The notes beneath the pieces are model-generated. The model was not told the origin of the DNA. It ran no database searches and saw nothing but the letters and a program-made list of their open reading frames with translations. The translations under genes and the position numbers were made by a program. This document shows, in pieces, positions 23,000 to 33,950 of a DNA stretch of 49,429 bases. The DNA lies in the NCBI GenBank assembly GCA_032718475.1, contig JAUCBJ010000416.1, positions 1 through 49,429 on the forward strand, in the 5' to 3' direction. This stretch comes from Nemertoderma westbladi (lineage: Eukaryota; Xenacoelomorpha; Nemertodermatida; Nemertodermatidae). Position 1 is the first letter of the stretch. Each line of letters begins with the position of its first letter.

Positions 23000-23665
23000 A
23001 GCACGAACTTAGTTCCAATCGCACATTTTCAAAGGCGAACTTATGTAGTTCCAATTGAAACGCATTTAGTTCCGAAACAAATTTTACAAAGCGAACTTAG
23101 TTCCAATCGAGGCGAACTGAGTTCCAATCCCAGAATGAATATCAAAACGAACTTAGTTCCTATGGAATCGAATTTAGTTCCAATGGAAGCGAATTTAGTT
23201 CCAATGCATGCGAATTTAGTTCCAATGGGTACGAACTTAGTTCCAATGTTTCAATCGTGGGGATAGCTACGTGGGTAGCACGAACTTAGTTCCAATCGCA
23301 CATTTTCAAAGGCAAACTTAGTTCCAATTGAAACGAATTTAGTTCCAAAATAAATTTTACAAAGCGAACTTAGTTCCAATCGAGGCGAACTTAGTTCCAA
23401 TCCCAGAATATCAAAACGAACTTAGTTCCAATGGATGCGAATTTAGTTCCAATGCATGCGAATTTAGTTCCAATGGATGCGAATTTAGTTCCAATGGAAG
23501 CGAATTTAGTTCCAATGGGTACGAACTTTTTTCTCTAGTTATTGGAACTAAGTTCGCCTAAATTGGAAATAAATTCGCCAAAATTGGAACTAAATTCGTT
23601 TCCATTGGAACTAAATTCTTTTCCATTGGAACTAAATTCGCATGAGGCTTAAATTGGAACTAAGT
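23000..23665. repeat. GAACTTAGTTCCAAT array with an inverted end
   Basis: About 20 copies of CGAAC(or T)TTAGTTCCAAT lie head to tail, followed from about 23541 by six copies in the opposite direction (ATTGGAACTAAGTTCG type). The core GAACTTAGTTC is itself a palindrome with 5-bp arms. A higher-order unit of about 275 bp is doubled (from about 23001 and 23279), with the same spacers GCACATTTTCAAAGG and AATTTTACAAAG. Spacers are 5-20 nt and mostly not alike, so it is neither a simple minisatellite nor a CRISPR array. Confidence 0.85.
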
Positions 23666-23734
23666 ACGGGGAATCGTAATTGCCAATTGCCAAATTATAT
23701 TTTCCAATTGGCTGCAATATATTTACTGTAAATC

Positions 23735-24010
23735 TAAAAGGTCATTTTATATATTTTGATAGGGCCACTGTTAATAAATTTAATGTAATTTAACTGTACA
23801 ATATGAACTCAATCTAACATGAGTGTATTTTCCTAGGAAGGCCATTTAATATGTTTGTTTTGGGTTTTAGGGCCATTTCATATCTCTGTATTTCTAATTC
23901 AGGGAATATTCTAAGGAAATCTTGATATCGCACTTCAATTGGGATTTTGGTGGATATTATTTATTATATAATACAATAACTGCTGTAAACAACGGTATGG
24001 GAGGTATGAG
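23735..24010 (+). repeat. Dispersed repeat R, copy 2
   Basis: It shares GGGCCACTGTTAATAAATTTAAT, CTCAATCTAACATG, CCTAGGAAGGCCATTTAAT and TTTTAGGGCCATTTCATAT with copy 3. It lies 827 bp before the same words in copy 3 and in the same direction. Confidence 0.85.
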
Positions 24011-24220
24011 GGGAGGGGGTTAACTATAATATGCTGAGCCTGATATAATCTGAAATTTACAGGTACAGAGATTATAAATGCACGTTTTTGTATGGAAAAT
24101 GTGCCTGAGCTAGTATTATGCACCTTAATTATTACTATAATGATTGCCAGGTATCACGTCAAAATGATTATAAAATATGAAATATCGAAGGTTTTAAATT
24201 TTGTGAAATTTAAAACTGCA

Positions 24221-25100
24221 TATAAAAAACTTAAAAATCTGCATGGCCCATGGATCATTTTCTCCCCAATGATGCAGCGCAGGTTGTATTATAGTATTGA
24301 TTTCACAAGTTTCAGCTTAACGTATCATAAATAACGAAACTGGAGGAGAATTTCACTTTACTATTATTACTTACTTTTATTATTAACTTATAAGGCGATG
24401 GGCAAATGGCAAGGCAAGCAGTAGAAGCCACCTTTGCCTCACATCTCTGATTGTAATCCCAATTATCCTTCCCCCTGCCTTTTCCGTTTGACACATGTCT
24501 GTTCGCCAGTCTATTTCTGCCAATAGACATCAATAAAATTAATTTATGAATTTAGGGCCATATTTTATATTTTGATATTATAAAGGGGCCACTTTTAATA
24601 AATTTAATATAATTAACTGTAGATTATGAACTCAATCTAACATGGGTGTATTTTCCTAGGAAGGCCATTTAATATATTTGTTTTAGGTTTTAGGGCCATT
24701 TCATATCTTTGTATTTCTAATTCAGGGCATATTCTAAGGAAATCTTGATATCGCACTTCAATTGGGATTTGGGTGTAGACCTATATTTTTTATTATATGA
24801 TACAATAACTGTTGTTAACAACGGTGGCAAGTATGGGGGGGGGGGGGGGATTAACATCGTGCCCGTGTGTGTCTGAGTCTGTATTCACAGAAATACTCAA
24901 TATTCAAACCCCTTAACTTTTCCTAGAATTAACATAATACGTTTTTAATGACTAAATCTGAAACATTTTGAAATCTCAAACTATATTTGAAAGTTATTTT
25001 TTGTGGTACTAAATATCGTCTGGTGTGTTTAAAAATGGCCAAACCAAATAATTAAAAAAAATAGGCCACAAAATGGCACTCTGCTGTGGCCAAAAGTGCC
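24221..25100 (+). repeat. Dispersed repeat R, copy 3 (empty site for the hammerhead insertion)
   Basis: It runs in parallel with copy 5 (27866-29061), including the end AAATGGCACTCTGCTGTGGCC. At 24922-24933 it has a single CCTAGAATTAAC, where copy 5 has two copies around a 276-bp insertion. The left part and preceding flank (from 24040) pair with copy 4 as a large inverted repeat. A G homopolymer lies near 24835-24849. Confidence 0.88.
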
Positions 25101-25539
25101 TTTTTTTTGCCGTGACAGTGGAACATATGGTGACTGGTGAATCCCCCCCCCCCCCCACCCCCCCCACCCCCCCCTTCTCCATAATTTTAGTCATTCAAAA
25201 CGTATGATATGAATTTTAAGAAACGTTTCAGATTTCTGTTTCCCAGCAAAGGTATTCTGCAGATCAGATCGGGATCGGGTCTGCTCATTAGATTATATTT
25301 GAACAATATCAGGGAGCTAATTATCGGTAATCAAAAACAAAAGCGACCATTGTGATTCTATAAAAATGTACTGTATTATATCCTTGCAGTAATTGAGATC
25401 AACGTGATTTCATGAAAAGATCCAAAGTGTGTTAGGTTACCATTCTTTGGAACTAGCGCGAATATCATTTTGATTTTTTGAGTGAGTTCTGCACGTGTAT
25501 TTAGGTTGAATGAGTTCCAAACACTTGAGACCTCGCCGA

Positions 25540-26475
25540 CCTGGGGGGGGGGGGGGGGGGAGTCACCATCTGTTCCACTGTCACGGTTGGTATCAATGCT
25601 CTATGCAGCAATCATGACTCCGGCAAAGAGTATGTGATTATAGTGCGTATATCTGTGAATACAGACTCAGACACGCACGGGCACGTTGTACTGTTTCACA
25701 GAGTTACCCCCTCCCCTCATATTTCCCGCCGTTGTTTACAGCAGTTATTGTATTATATAATAACTAATATCCACCCAAATCCCAATTGAAATGCGAGATA
25801 TCAAGATTTCCTTAGAATATGCCCTGATTTAGAAATACAGAGATATGAAATGGCCCTAAAACCTAAAACAAATATATTAAATGGCCTTCCTAAGAAAATA
25901 CACCCATGTTAGATTGAGTTCATAATCTACAGTTAATTACTTTAAATTTATTAACAGTGGCCCCTTTATAATATCAAAATATAAAATATGGCCCTAAATT
26001 TATAAATTAATTTTATTGATGTCTATTGGCAGAAATAGACTTGCAGACAGACATGTGTCAAACGGAAAAGACAGGGGGAAGGATAATTGGGATTACGATC
26101 AGAGATGTGAGGCAAAGGTGGCTTCTACTGCTTGCCTTGCCATTTGCCCATCGCCTTATAAGTTAATAATAAAAGTAAGTAATAATAGTAAAGTGAAATC
26201 CTCCTCCAGTTTCGTTATTTATGATACGTTTAAGCTGAAACTTGTGAAATCAATACTATAATACAACCTGCGCTGCATCATTGGGGAGAAACTGATCCAT
26301 ATGCAGTTCCCCAGTCCACTGCTAGAGGGCCAAATACTCAAAATTTTTACCTTCGATATTTCGTATTTTATAATCGTTTTGATGTGACACCTGGCAATCA
26401 TTATATTAATAATTAAGGTGCATAATACTAGCTCAGGCACATTTTCCATACAAAAACATGTAGTTTTAATCTCTG
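25540..26475 (-). repeat. Dispersed repeat R, copy 4, right arm of a 2.4-kb palindrome
   Basis: It is the reverse complement of 24040-24890 and, at its inner end (25560-25588), of 25105-25143 (ACAGTGGAACA, GGTGACT). The loop between the arms is about 25165-25540 and is edged by C and G homopolymers. Arms differ by roughly a tenth of bases. Confidence 0.85.
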
Positions 26476-27865
26476 TTAAGAAATTTCAGATTATACAGTA
26501 CAGGCCACCAGAAAAAGCAGATTTCACCCAATGTGATCACATGTGAACACATTTGTTCAAGTCATCTGATTGGCAGGTTATGGCGAGTTATCTAGCTAAC
26601 TTGCTGGGACCGACAAAGGCTTAGTGTGCGGTGCGCCTGTATGTCTGATATCAGGTAGATGAGAGAGCCCACAGGGCGTAACATTGCGGACATGGGCTGT
26701 ATTGGTAGAGAGAGAACTACATACAAGACCACATGGAGGTTCATGGAGTGTATGGGAGTGGATGGGTATATGGATGGACGAGCCTAGACCATTGAATAAT
26801 TAATTTAGTGCAGGGAGATGTCGCGCCATTAGTCTGACACCGAGAGGGCACAGAGAAACACCAGAAGATGGCTTAACATCACTAACTATAGGCCTGCCTA
26901 CTAGACACTATTAACCGCACACTATAAAGGTAAACAAAATCCTTATCGCATTTCCAGCTGCAGTGAGTGACAGTTCGCGGCAAACTACAGAGAGTTTCCA
27001 GATTACTAAGCGTTTCAAAAGTATTCAATTGTATCCTTTGGCGAAAAAATTTTGGTTGTTGCCAATTCAATTATGTTCAATTATGTTCAATTGTCCCGTT
27101 CAACAACATTACATTACACTGGTACACATTTGATAAAATGTGTTCACAATTGTACAAATCTGCGTTTTCTGGTGGCCTGTACTGTAACAGACTCAGCATA
27201 TCATATGATGTTATCGACGCAGATTCCATTTTTCAAAATCTAAGGCTGCCTGACTGGATTGTGAGATGGTTAGAGGGGTCTGGATCAAGCCTTTAACGAC
27301 AAAAATTATTAGAGTTATTCTTCAAGGATCTTATAATTCTTAATACATCTCCAGATACCTTTTTATCAATTAGAGACAATATTAGGGGTGAGTACAAAAT
27401 AAAGAACCAAGGCCCAATTAAGTAACCTGCATAATCTTGTAAAATGTGTTAACTTTCGTTTATTGTTTTGGTTCCGCCAACACGCTTCTGTAACCTGCAC
27501 CTTTACTAACTTGCTCCTTTAAATGGCAATGGGACTTAAAGCGACTTTACCTCTTTGTTTTGTACACTCTAGGGTCTTTGGTCTTAACATTAAAACTATA
27601 ATTATTGCTAGCCCTAAAATTTGTTAGAATTAAAACCCAATAGCGCTCAAGGTCTACATTAGTAGACCAAAAGTAGGTGTTATAATTATTTATGTTGTTA
27701 TGTTGTTACTCAAGCGAGTTTTTGAACAACACATTCGTAGCAAGAAATTGATGTATGCAAGCGCATACATCACTGAAACTGATCATTACACATCATCATT
27801 AAATAAATTTCCGTATTAAGAAAAAGAAAATGTCTTATACGAAGAAGAATCGAAAAATCTAAAAC
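26476..27865. other. Noncoding stretch between R copies
   Basis: The short open frame at 26967-27296 has no family character. A degenerate minisatellite unit lies at 27425-27500. No other structure was seen. Confidence 0.5.
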
Positions 27866-28606
27866 ATAAAAAACTTAAAAATCTGCATAGGCCCTATGGA
27901 TCAGTTTCTCCCCAATGATGCAGCACAGGTTGTATTATAGTATTGATTTCACAAGTTTCAGCTTAACGTATCATAAATAACGAAACTGGAGGAGGATTTC
28001 ACTTTACTTTACTTATTATTACTTACTTTTATTATTAACTTATAAGGCAATGGGCAAATGGCAAGGCAAGCAGTAGAAGCCACCTTTGCCTCACATCTCT
28101 GATTGTAATCCCAATTATCCTTCCCCCTGCCTTTTCCGTTTGACACATGTCTGTCTGCCAGTCTATTTCTGCCAATAGACATCAATAAAATTAATTTATG
28201 AATTTAGGGCCATATTTTATATTTTGATATTATAATGGGGCCACTGTTAATAAATTTAATATAATTAACTGTAGATTATGAACTCAATCTAACATGGGTG
28301 TATTTTCCTAGGAAGGCCATTTAATATATTTGTTTTAGGTTTTAGGGCCATTTCATATCTCTGTATTTCTAATTCAGGGAATATTCTAAGGAAATCTTGA
28401 TATCACACTTCAATTGGGATTTCACTTCACGATGGGCACTTCAGTGGATGTAGACCTATATTTTTTATTATATGATACAATAACTGTTCTTAACAACGGT
28501 GGGACTGGGAAGTATGGGGGGTGGTAACATCGTGCCCGTGTGTGTCTGAGTCTGTATTCACAGAAATACTCAATATTCAAATCCCTTAACTTTTCCTAGA
28601 ATTAAC

Positions 28607-28882
28607 TAAATAAATTGGAGATGAGCTGTTGCAACTGTAATTAAAGGTGTAATATAATGGGTTTTGTTCAGAAACGAAAAAAATGGGAGCGCGTCACCGG
28701 GGGTGAACCAGCGCTATACGCACGTTTCGGCCTAACAGGCCTCATCAGTAGCGCTAACCAGCTCAGCCACTAGCCCCTGACACTCGCAGTCCCACCTAAT
28801 AGCGCCACCGTATAGCGCTGGTTCAACCCCCGGTGACGCGCTCCCATTTTTTCCACTTTTGAACAAAACCCATAATATTACA
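28607..28882 (-). mobile_element. 276-bp hammerhead-carrying insertion with 12-bp target duplication
   Basis: CCTAGAATTAAC is at 28595-28606 and 28883-28894; copy 3 has it once (24922-24933), giving a filled and an empty site. Most of the insert is an inverted repeat with arms of about 70 bp (28649-28718 and 28812-28882), sharing AATGGGTTTTGTTC-like, GGGAGCGCGTCACCGG and CCAGCGCTATA words. The minus strand holds a canonical hammerhead. Size, duplication length and ribozyme fit a terminal-repeat relic of a Penelope-like element different from the one at 12476; a retrozyme-like origin is the alternative. Confidence 0.8.
28710..28755 (-). ncRNA. Hammerhead ribozyme (canonical core)
   Basis: On the minus strand: stem I is a perfect 7-bp pair (AGCGCTA, 28755-28749, with TAGCGCT, 28716-28710); core CTGATGA at 28748-28742; stem II GGCC/GGCC with a 5-nt loop; GAAA at 28728-28725; stem III ACG/CGT with a 2-nt loop; then GTA as cleavage triplet. 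Cleavage is expected after the base opposite 28717. All invariant core bases are present. The 3-bp stem III is typical of retroelement type I hammerheads. Confidence 0.9.
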
Positions 28883-29061
28883 CCTAGAATTAACATACGT
28901 TTTTAATGACTAAATCTGAAACATTTTAAAATCTTAATCTATATTTGAAAGTTATTTTTTGTGGTACTAATTATCGTCTGGTGTGTTTAAAAATGGCCAA
29001 ACCAAATAATTTAAAAAATAGGCCACAAAATGGCACTCTGCTGTGGCCAAAAGTGCCTTTT

Positions 29062-29847
29062 TGTGCAAATGGTATTCTGAACAAGTGTCAACATTTCTGA
29101 ACAAATTTCAAATCATTCCAGCAAAAATCGGCGGAGAAATAGCCGATTTCATGACAAAATATAATTCTTAGTTAAAGGTGTTTAATATGTCGCTTCATTT
29201 CTAAATTTAATATGTAGTCTGCGAAAATAACAATATTACGATCCATCGGTATTGTCTTATTTGCTTACATTTCATAATATCGATCTTACGATTTATATTT
29301 TCATTAACTTTTTTTATTTTCTGAATTTATTTACTATTTCTCACTGAAAGTGGACATGTTTATTGAATTTTAATAGCAGCAAAATGGCCTACTTTAGACC
29401 ATGTACTTAAAAGGCCATTAAAAAGGATATGGCCCCTACAAAACAATGCCCCCTGTCCTAAAGGCCTGTTTACACGTGGCAACTTTTAGAGCAACTTTCT
29501 CGGCAACTAGCAATGTGTTTGGAGCAATTTAATTTAATCGCTGTTTAATGTTTACACGTGGCAACTTTACCAGCAACTTCACCAGCAAAGTGGCCGGAAA
29601 CTTTTATAGCAACTTGGCTATTTTGACTGTAAAATAGTGGGTACTGGTTCAGTATGCATACACCTCTCACCAAATTAAATATTTACTAGCTAGTTTTTGA
29701 TAATTTATTTTTTTTGAAATTTAGCCATTTTATTTTGAAAAAATTAATGTTCTAGAACAAATATTTTTTTAGACAAAGGCCTGGTTAGTATTTAAAAAGA
29801 ACGGGATGGATATAATACGTATATAAAATGAATAAAATAACTTTTTA
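29062..29847. other. Noncoding, with a TTTACACGTGGCAACTTT duplication
   Basis: GTTTACACGTGGCAACTTT occurs at about 29467 and 29549 in the same direction, with GCAACTTT words around. This resembles the end of a miniature transposon, but no matching inverted end was found. Confidence 0.4.
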
Positions 29848-31563
29848 GGCCGCGTTCACACTACCGAGTCAAAGTCAAAGTTAACCCTATTAAACCTGGG
29901 GGGGAGGGGGCCAATATGACCCCCCCCGTGGTTTTTTTATTATAATTCTGAAACAAACGCAGTTGGGAATCTGAAATTTTATGACTTTTCCTAAAAATCT
30001 ATTGTATTCCTAGTAGTGAAAACCGTTTTCAAAAATATTGGGTAGTTTTCGAGTTATAGCACCATTTTTTAACCCTACTTTTGGCACTTTTTTTGAGACG
30101 TTTTTTGAAAATTACATTTCATCAAATATGAATTGTAACATCTCTATTTTTTATTTACACCGGTTTTTTGGTCTTAGCAATTGGATGGAATTCATATAAA
30201 TTGATTTAGAAATTTCAAACTTGTTTTTTTCGGCGGGTGCCAAATTTTGGTGCCAGCACCAAATTTTGAAATATGTCAATTTTGTAAATTGATTGTTTGA
30301 AACTTATTTTTTACGCAATTGGGGTTTTTTGGGGTTCTAGGTTTCGATGAAATATATACGAGTTGCACCAAGCGTATTCAAACTTGTATTTTTCGGTGCT
30401 GTGTGCAAATTTTGGTGCTAGCACGAAATTTTGAAAATCCATTCAATAGATAAAATTGCTTGTGACAATTTATTTCTTGCATTTTAGAGGTTTATGGCTG
30501 TTCTGAATTCAATGGAATATATAATTATCGAACTAGACATCTCAAACTTGTATTTTTCGGAAGTGGGTGCAAAATGTGGTGCTAGCACCAAATTTTGAAA
30601 ACCATCAAATATATCAATTGATTGTGCCATCTTGTTTCTTGCGTTATACGGGTTTGTTAGGGTTCTGAATTCAATGGAAACAGTAAAAATTTCATAAGAG
30701 TTTTCAAACTTGTATTTTTCGCCGGTGGGTGAAAATTGTTGTGCCAGCACCAAATTTTGGAAAATGAGTAAATTGATCAGTAGATAGTATCATCTTGTTT
30801 CTTGCGTTATACGGGTTTATGAGGGTCCTGAATCCGATGGAATCAATAAAAACAGCACTGGACATCGCAAACTTGTACTTTTTGGTGATGGGTACGAAAT
30901 TTGGTGCTAGCACCAAAATTTGTCAAATTACGCCGAAAAATACAAGTAGCAATGATCTGGCATATTTGAAATGTATTCCATTAGAATCAGCGCCCTAGAA
31001 AACCTGAAAATGTGAATTTATAGCATCATATAAGTGAATTAAAAATTTTGTGTTCTAACTGAAAAGTGCTGGTTACTTGTTTTTTCATTTTTTTCCTACG
31101 CAGAGAGGACTAAACAGCCATTTATGGTAATCATATCATTTTTAAATATTTTCCAATGTATTTTGCGCCCCAGAAAACCTATATTGAAAAACAATTAGCC
31201 GAAAAATGTAACTTTCAAATTTTGTGAAAATTGTGCACTACTTGTAATTTTGGTGCTGCAATATTACCACCCCAGTAAATTCAGACGTTTTCGTTAATAT
31301 TTGTAGATTTTAGAGGGACGGGTCAATATGACCCCCCCCCCCCCCCCCCCCCCCGGTATTTGTACAGCATTTTATAGCCCGGTACTAATAGGGTTTTAAA
31401 AGACAAAATGTAAAACATATCACATGAAATTAATTTTTTCTAGAATGCCCTTATGTATTATATTAGGCCTATATAATGTATTATTATTTATTATTGCTAG
31501 CTAGCTATATTTATTTTCTTTTGAATTTGACCTTGACTTTGACTCGGTAGTGTAAACGCGGTC
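29848..31563. mobile_element. 1.7-kb non-autonomous DNA transposon with 36-bp inverted ends
   Basis: The left end (29848-29883) GGCCGCGTTCACACTACCGAG continues with TCAAAGTCAA. The right end (31528-31563) is its reverse complement with few mismatches. Flanks are T/A-rich, and the duplication (TTTTA or TTTAA) is ambiguous, so the superfamily is not assigned. No transposase is encoded. The interior holds a 162-bp minisatellite and, near both ends, mirrored CCCTATTA and GGTCATATTGGCCCC-type words with C/G homopolymers. Confidence 0.75.
30190..30955. repeat. Minisatellite with a GGTGCTAGCACC palindrome, 5 units of about 162 bp
   Basis: GGTGCYAGCACCAAATTTTG-type words occur at about 30250, 30414, 30579, 30740 and 30901. 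Each unit also has CAAACTTGTATTTTTCG and TTCTTGCGTTATACGGG-type words. The short open frames at 30484-30916 are by-products of the repeat. Confidence 0.9.
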
Positions 31564-32437
31564 TTAAAATTTTTGAAATTTTTCAATTAAATTATCATGA
31601 TATCTAGTAAAATTTATGGTAGCTAATAAATAATAAAAGCAATGATTAAAGTAATTTCAACAATAAATTTTTGGTTTTTTTAAATTTTAAATTTTTATTG
31701 TTTCACTAGCTAATAAAAAGTATTAGCTAACACAAAATCAAAATTTCTAGCTACAATCTTACTGTCAAAATGTCAAATGTTCTAGAATAAAAACCTCATG
31801 ATAAAAGCTATTTTTCAAAAGAAAAAATTGGACTTCTGGATTTCTCTCACAAAAAAACCGCTTTATCTAATACTGTTTAATTTAATTTGAATATATTTAT
31901 AAAAACCTTTAAAAAGGATTGTCCCATGCAATACAATATTCCATTGGAGCCACTAAAATTCAAAATGACCTCTATTGGACACTGTTCATAAAGGGCCACC
32001 AAAAAATGAAATGGCTCTTACAAGACATTGTCCATTAGAGCCACTTAAATATGAAATATATTTCTTATATATTAGGCAATTTTCCCTTAAAGCCATTCAA
32101 ATCTGAAATGGCCCATATTGGATAGTGTCGCTTGGAGCCACTCAACTATAATGTGGCCCGATATTAGCCAATTTTTATCAAACGCCTTTGAAAAGGCAAT
32201 GATGGCCCATGCAAGACCATGTTCCATTTGAGCCAAAAGTTCGAAATGGCCTTAATTAGTCACTGTTCATAAAGGGCCACTAAAAAATATAATGGTTCTT
32301 ACAAGACAATGTCCCCTTGGAGCCACCCAAATGACAAATATTATTTAGATTATCTAAAAATAAAAAAAATAAAATGTTTGTTACAATATATTTTGTTACA
32401 TTATGTCAACTTAACAGCGTTCTGGTGAATTACTCAT
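31564..32437. repeat. Degenerate GGCCAT satellite and AT-rich flank
   Basis: From about 31910 to 32340, words such as GGAGCCACT, AAAGGGCCACYAAAAAAT and TGGYTCTTACAAGACATTGTCC recur in two loose units of about 300 bp. They are diverged relatives of the satellite at 15591-15962. The part before 31910 is plain AT-rich sequence. Confidence 0.65.
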
Positions 32438-32466
32438 AACGCTGCAAAGTACTACTTTGCAGCGTT
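32438..32466. repeat. 29-nt near-perfect palindrome
   Basis: AACGCTGCAAAGTA and TACTTTGCAGCGTT flank a single C. A related word, AACGCTGTAAAGTGCTACTTTGC, occurs at 33081-33103, and single AACG(C/T)TGCAAAGTA words lie nearby. It may mark the ends of a small transposon (32410-33110), but paired ends were not proven. Confidence 0.6.
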
Positions 32467-33950
32467 GCGGCCTATAGGACGGAACGTTGCAAAGTAATCA
32501 ATGACATGGAAACAACTTCAATTACCGTATTCCAGAATGTATTATTTCCATTTATGTTAATGATTGCAGCTTTATTATCCAATTTGCAGTGACGGGACTA
32601 GCTACTGGATGTAAATAATTGTTTAACATGTACTGTAATCCATTATGGCGAAACGTCCAATAGAAGACACTAAATTAACCAAAGAAAGTGACGACAGTGT
32701 TCAGTAAAACTGTACGGACACAGACGGTGAATAAGTTTGCTTCAGTCGACTATAGTCAAGTTGGATTAATGATTTATCACATCCAAGCAGGAGATAACTT
32801 CCAATAAACTTTAATTAGATTTAAATGTATAATTAATACTGTGTACCAGTGTACCTGTTAATAAATTTCACTTATATTCGACATAGTACATGATTAAAAT
32901 GTATAAATGAGCAACCATAAAATCCTTTCTTCACAAACCGAACGCTGATAAGTTGACATAATGTAACAAAATTACATACATCATTGCTTGCAAAGGTCAC
33001 TTTTCAGCGTTAAAGACCCTTGTTTATTGATGTAAACCTCCCTCGCTGCGCTCGCTCGGTACATAAATAAACTCGGGTCATAACGCTGTAAAGTGCTACT
33101 TTGCACACAATGATGTAAATAGTTATTAGATTTAAATAATACGGGATAAAATTCACATTATATTTAATAGGCCCATAGATAATTGTTACATTAGGGTAAG
33201 AGGCAAAACGTCTACATTATGTCTCCAATATATGAATTACTGGTGGGGGATGGAATTCGTAGGGGTCGTGAGATGTATTCAGGCTAGTCTATAAACTAAT
33301 CCCCCACCAATGACAAAATGTTAATAATGAAGTGTATAGTACGCGAAATAGTGATAAGTTATCCTTCCTAGAGGTACCGAACGGTCATACATTATTTCTT
33401 AAAAAAGCACAAATTTTAATCGCTTGTCAGTGAGAATTATTTACAGTATTGTTATTTACAATTTAACATATTTTGTTTGCACAAGTTTCGATCTTCAAAC
33501 GGCTGAGACATCCAAATAGTGGCGCAAATTGACCATTAGTGAAAAGGTATTGTTTATATTTTTGGGTAGAAAACACCGCCACTAATGTTTGAAATTTAAA
33601 TAAATTAATTTTTTAAATTATCTAAAAAACACATATTTTGTGTTTCCGTTCACTTTGCGCCATTAACTCGAGAAATCACACCCGCGTTTTTGACTGTCGG
33701 TCTTAAGTGATAATAATTATCTATAATGAAAGCCTTAAAATCGTCTAAAAACTACTTATTGTACAACTCATAATCAGAAACTACACAAAAATGAATTGTA
33801 TGCGTTATTGTAGATATATATATTTTTTAAAATATCTGCAAAGGCATTTTTGGCTGTAGAATTAAATTGATAATAAATAATATTGTTTACCGCTAGGGGT
33901 GCAAGTTAAATTCATAAGAACTAAAGGCAATTTCCTTGTAATTGTTTATT
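32467..33950. other. Noncoding stretch, one small foldback
   Basis: No gene. At 33241-33309, TGGTGGGGGA and TCCCCCACCA face each other across 49 nt. CTCGCTGCGCTCGCTCGG at about 33042 is a GC-rich near-palindrome of a kind often seen in miniature transposons. Confidence 0.5.

Larger units (their letters stand above)
27866..29061 (+). repeat. Dispersed repeat R, copy 5, with a 276-bp insertion
   Basis: It is collinear with copy 3 from AAAAAACTTAAAAATCTGCAT to AAAAGTGCCTTTTT. The insertion at 28607-28882 breaks the match and is flanked by CCTAGAATTAAC on both sides. A second short insertion of about 20 bp lies near 28420-28445. Confidence 0.88.

Noticed and set aside
21442-23665. CRISPR array
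   Set aside because: Units are either continuous 68-bp repeats without spacers, or an 11-nt palindrome with irregular, partly repeated spacers and reversal of direction. There are no cas genes and the DNA is eukaryotic.
26967-27296. 109-codon ORF between R copies
   Set aside because: No family character and no homologue; chance open frame.
29884-31398. Nested piggyBac-type element (TTAACCCTATTA ... TAATAGGGTTTT)
   Set aside because: The right flank does not show TTAA directly next to the end, and the inner match is interrupted by homopolymers. Only noted within the larger element.
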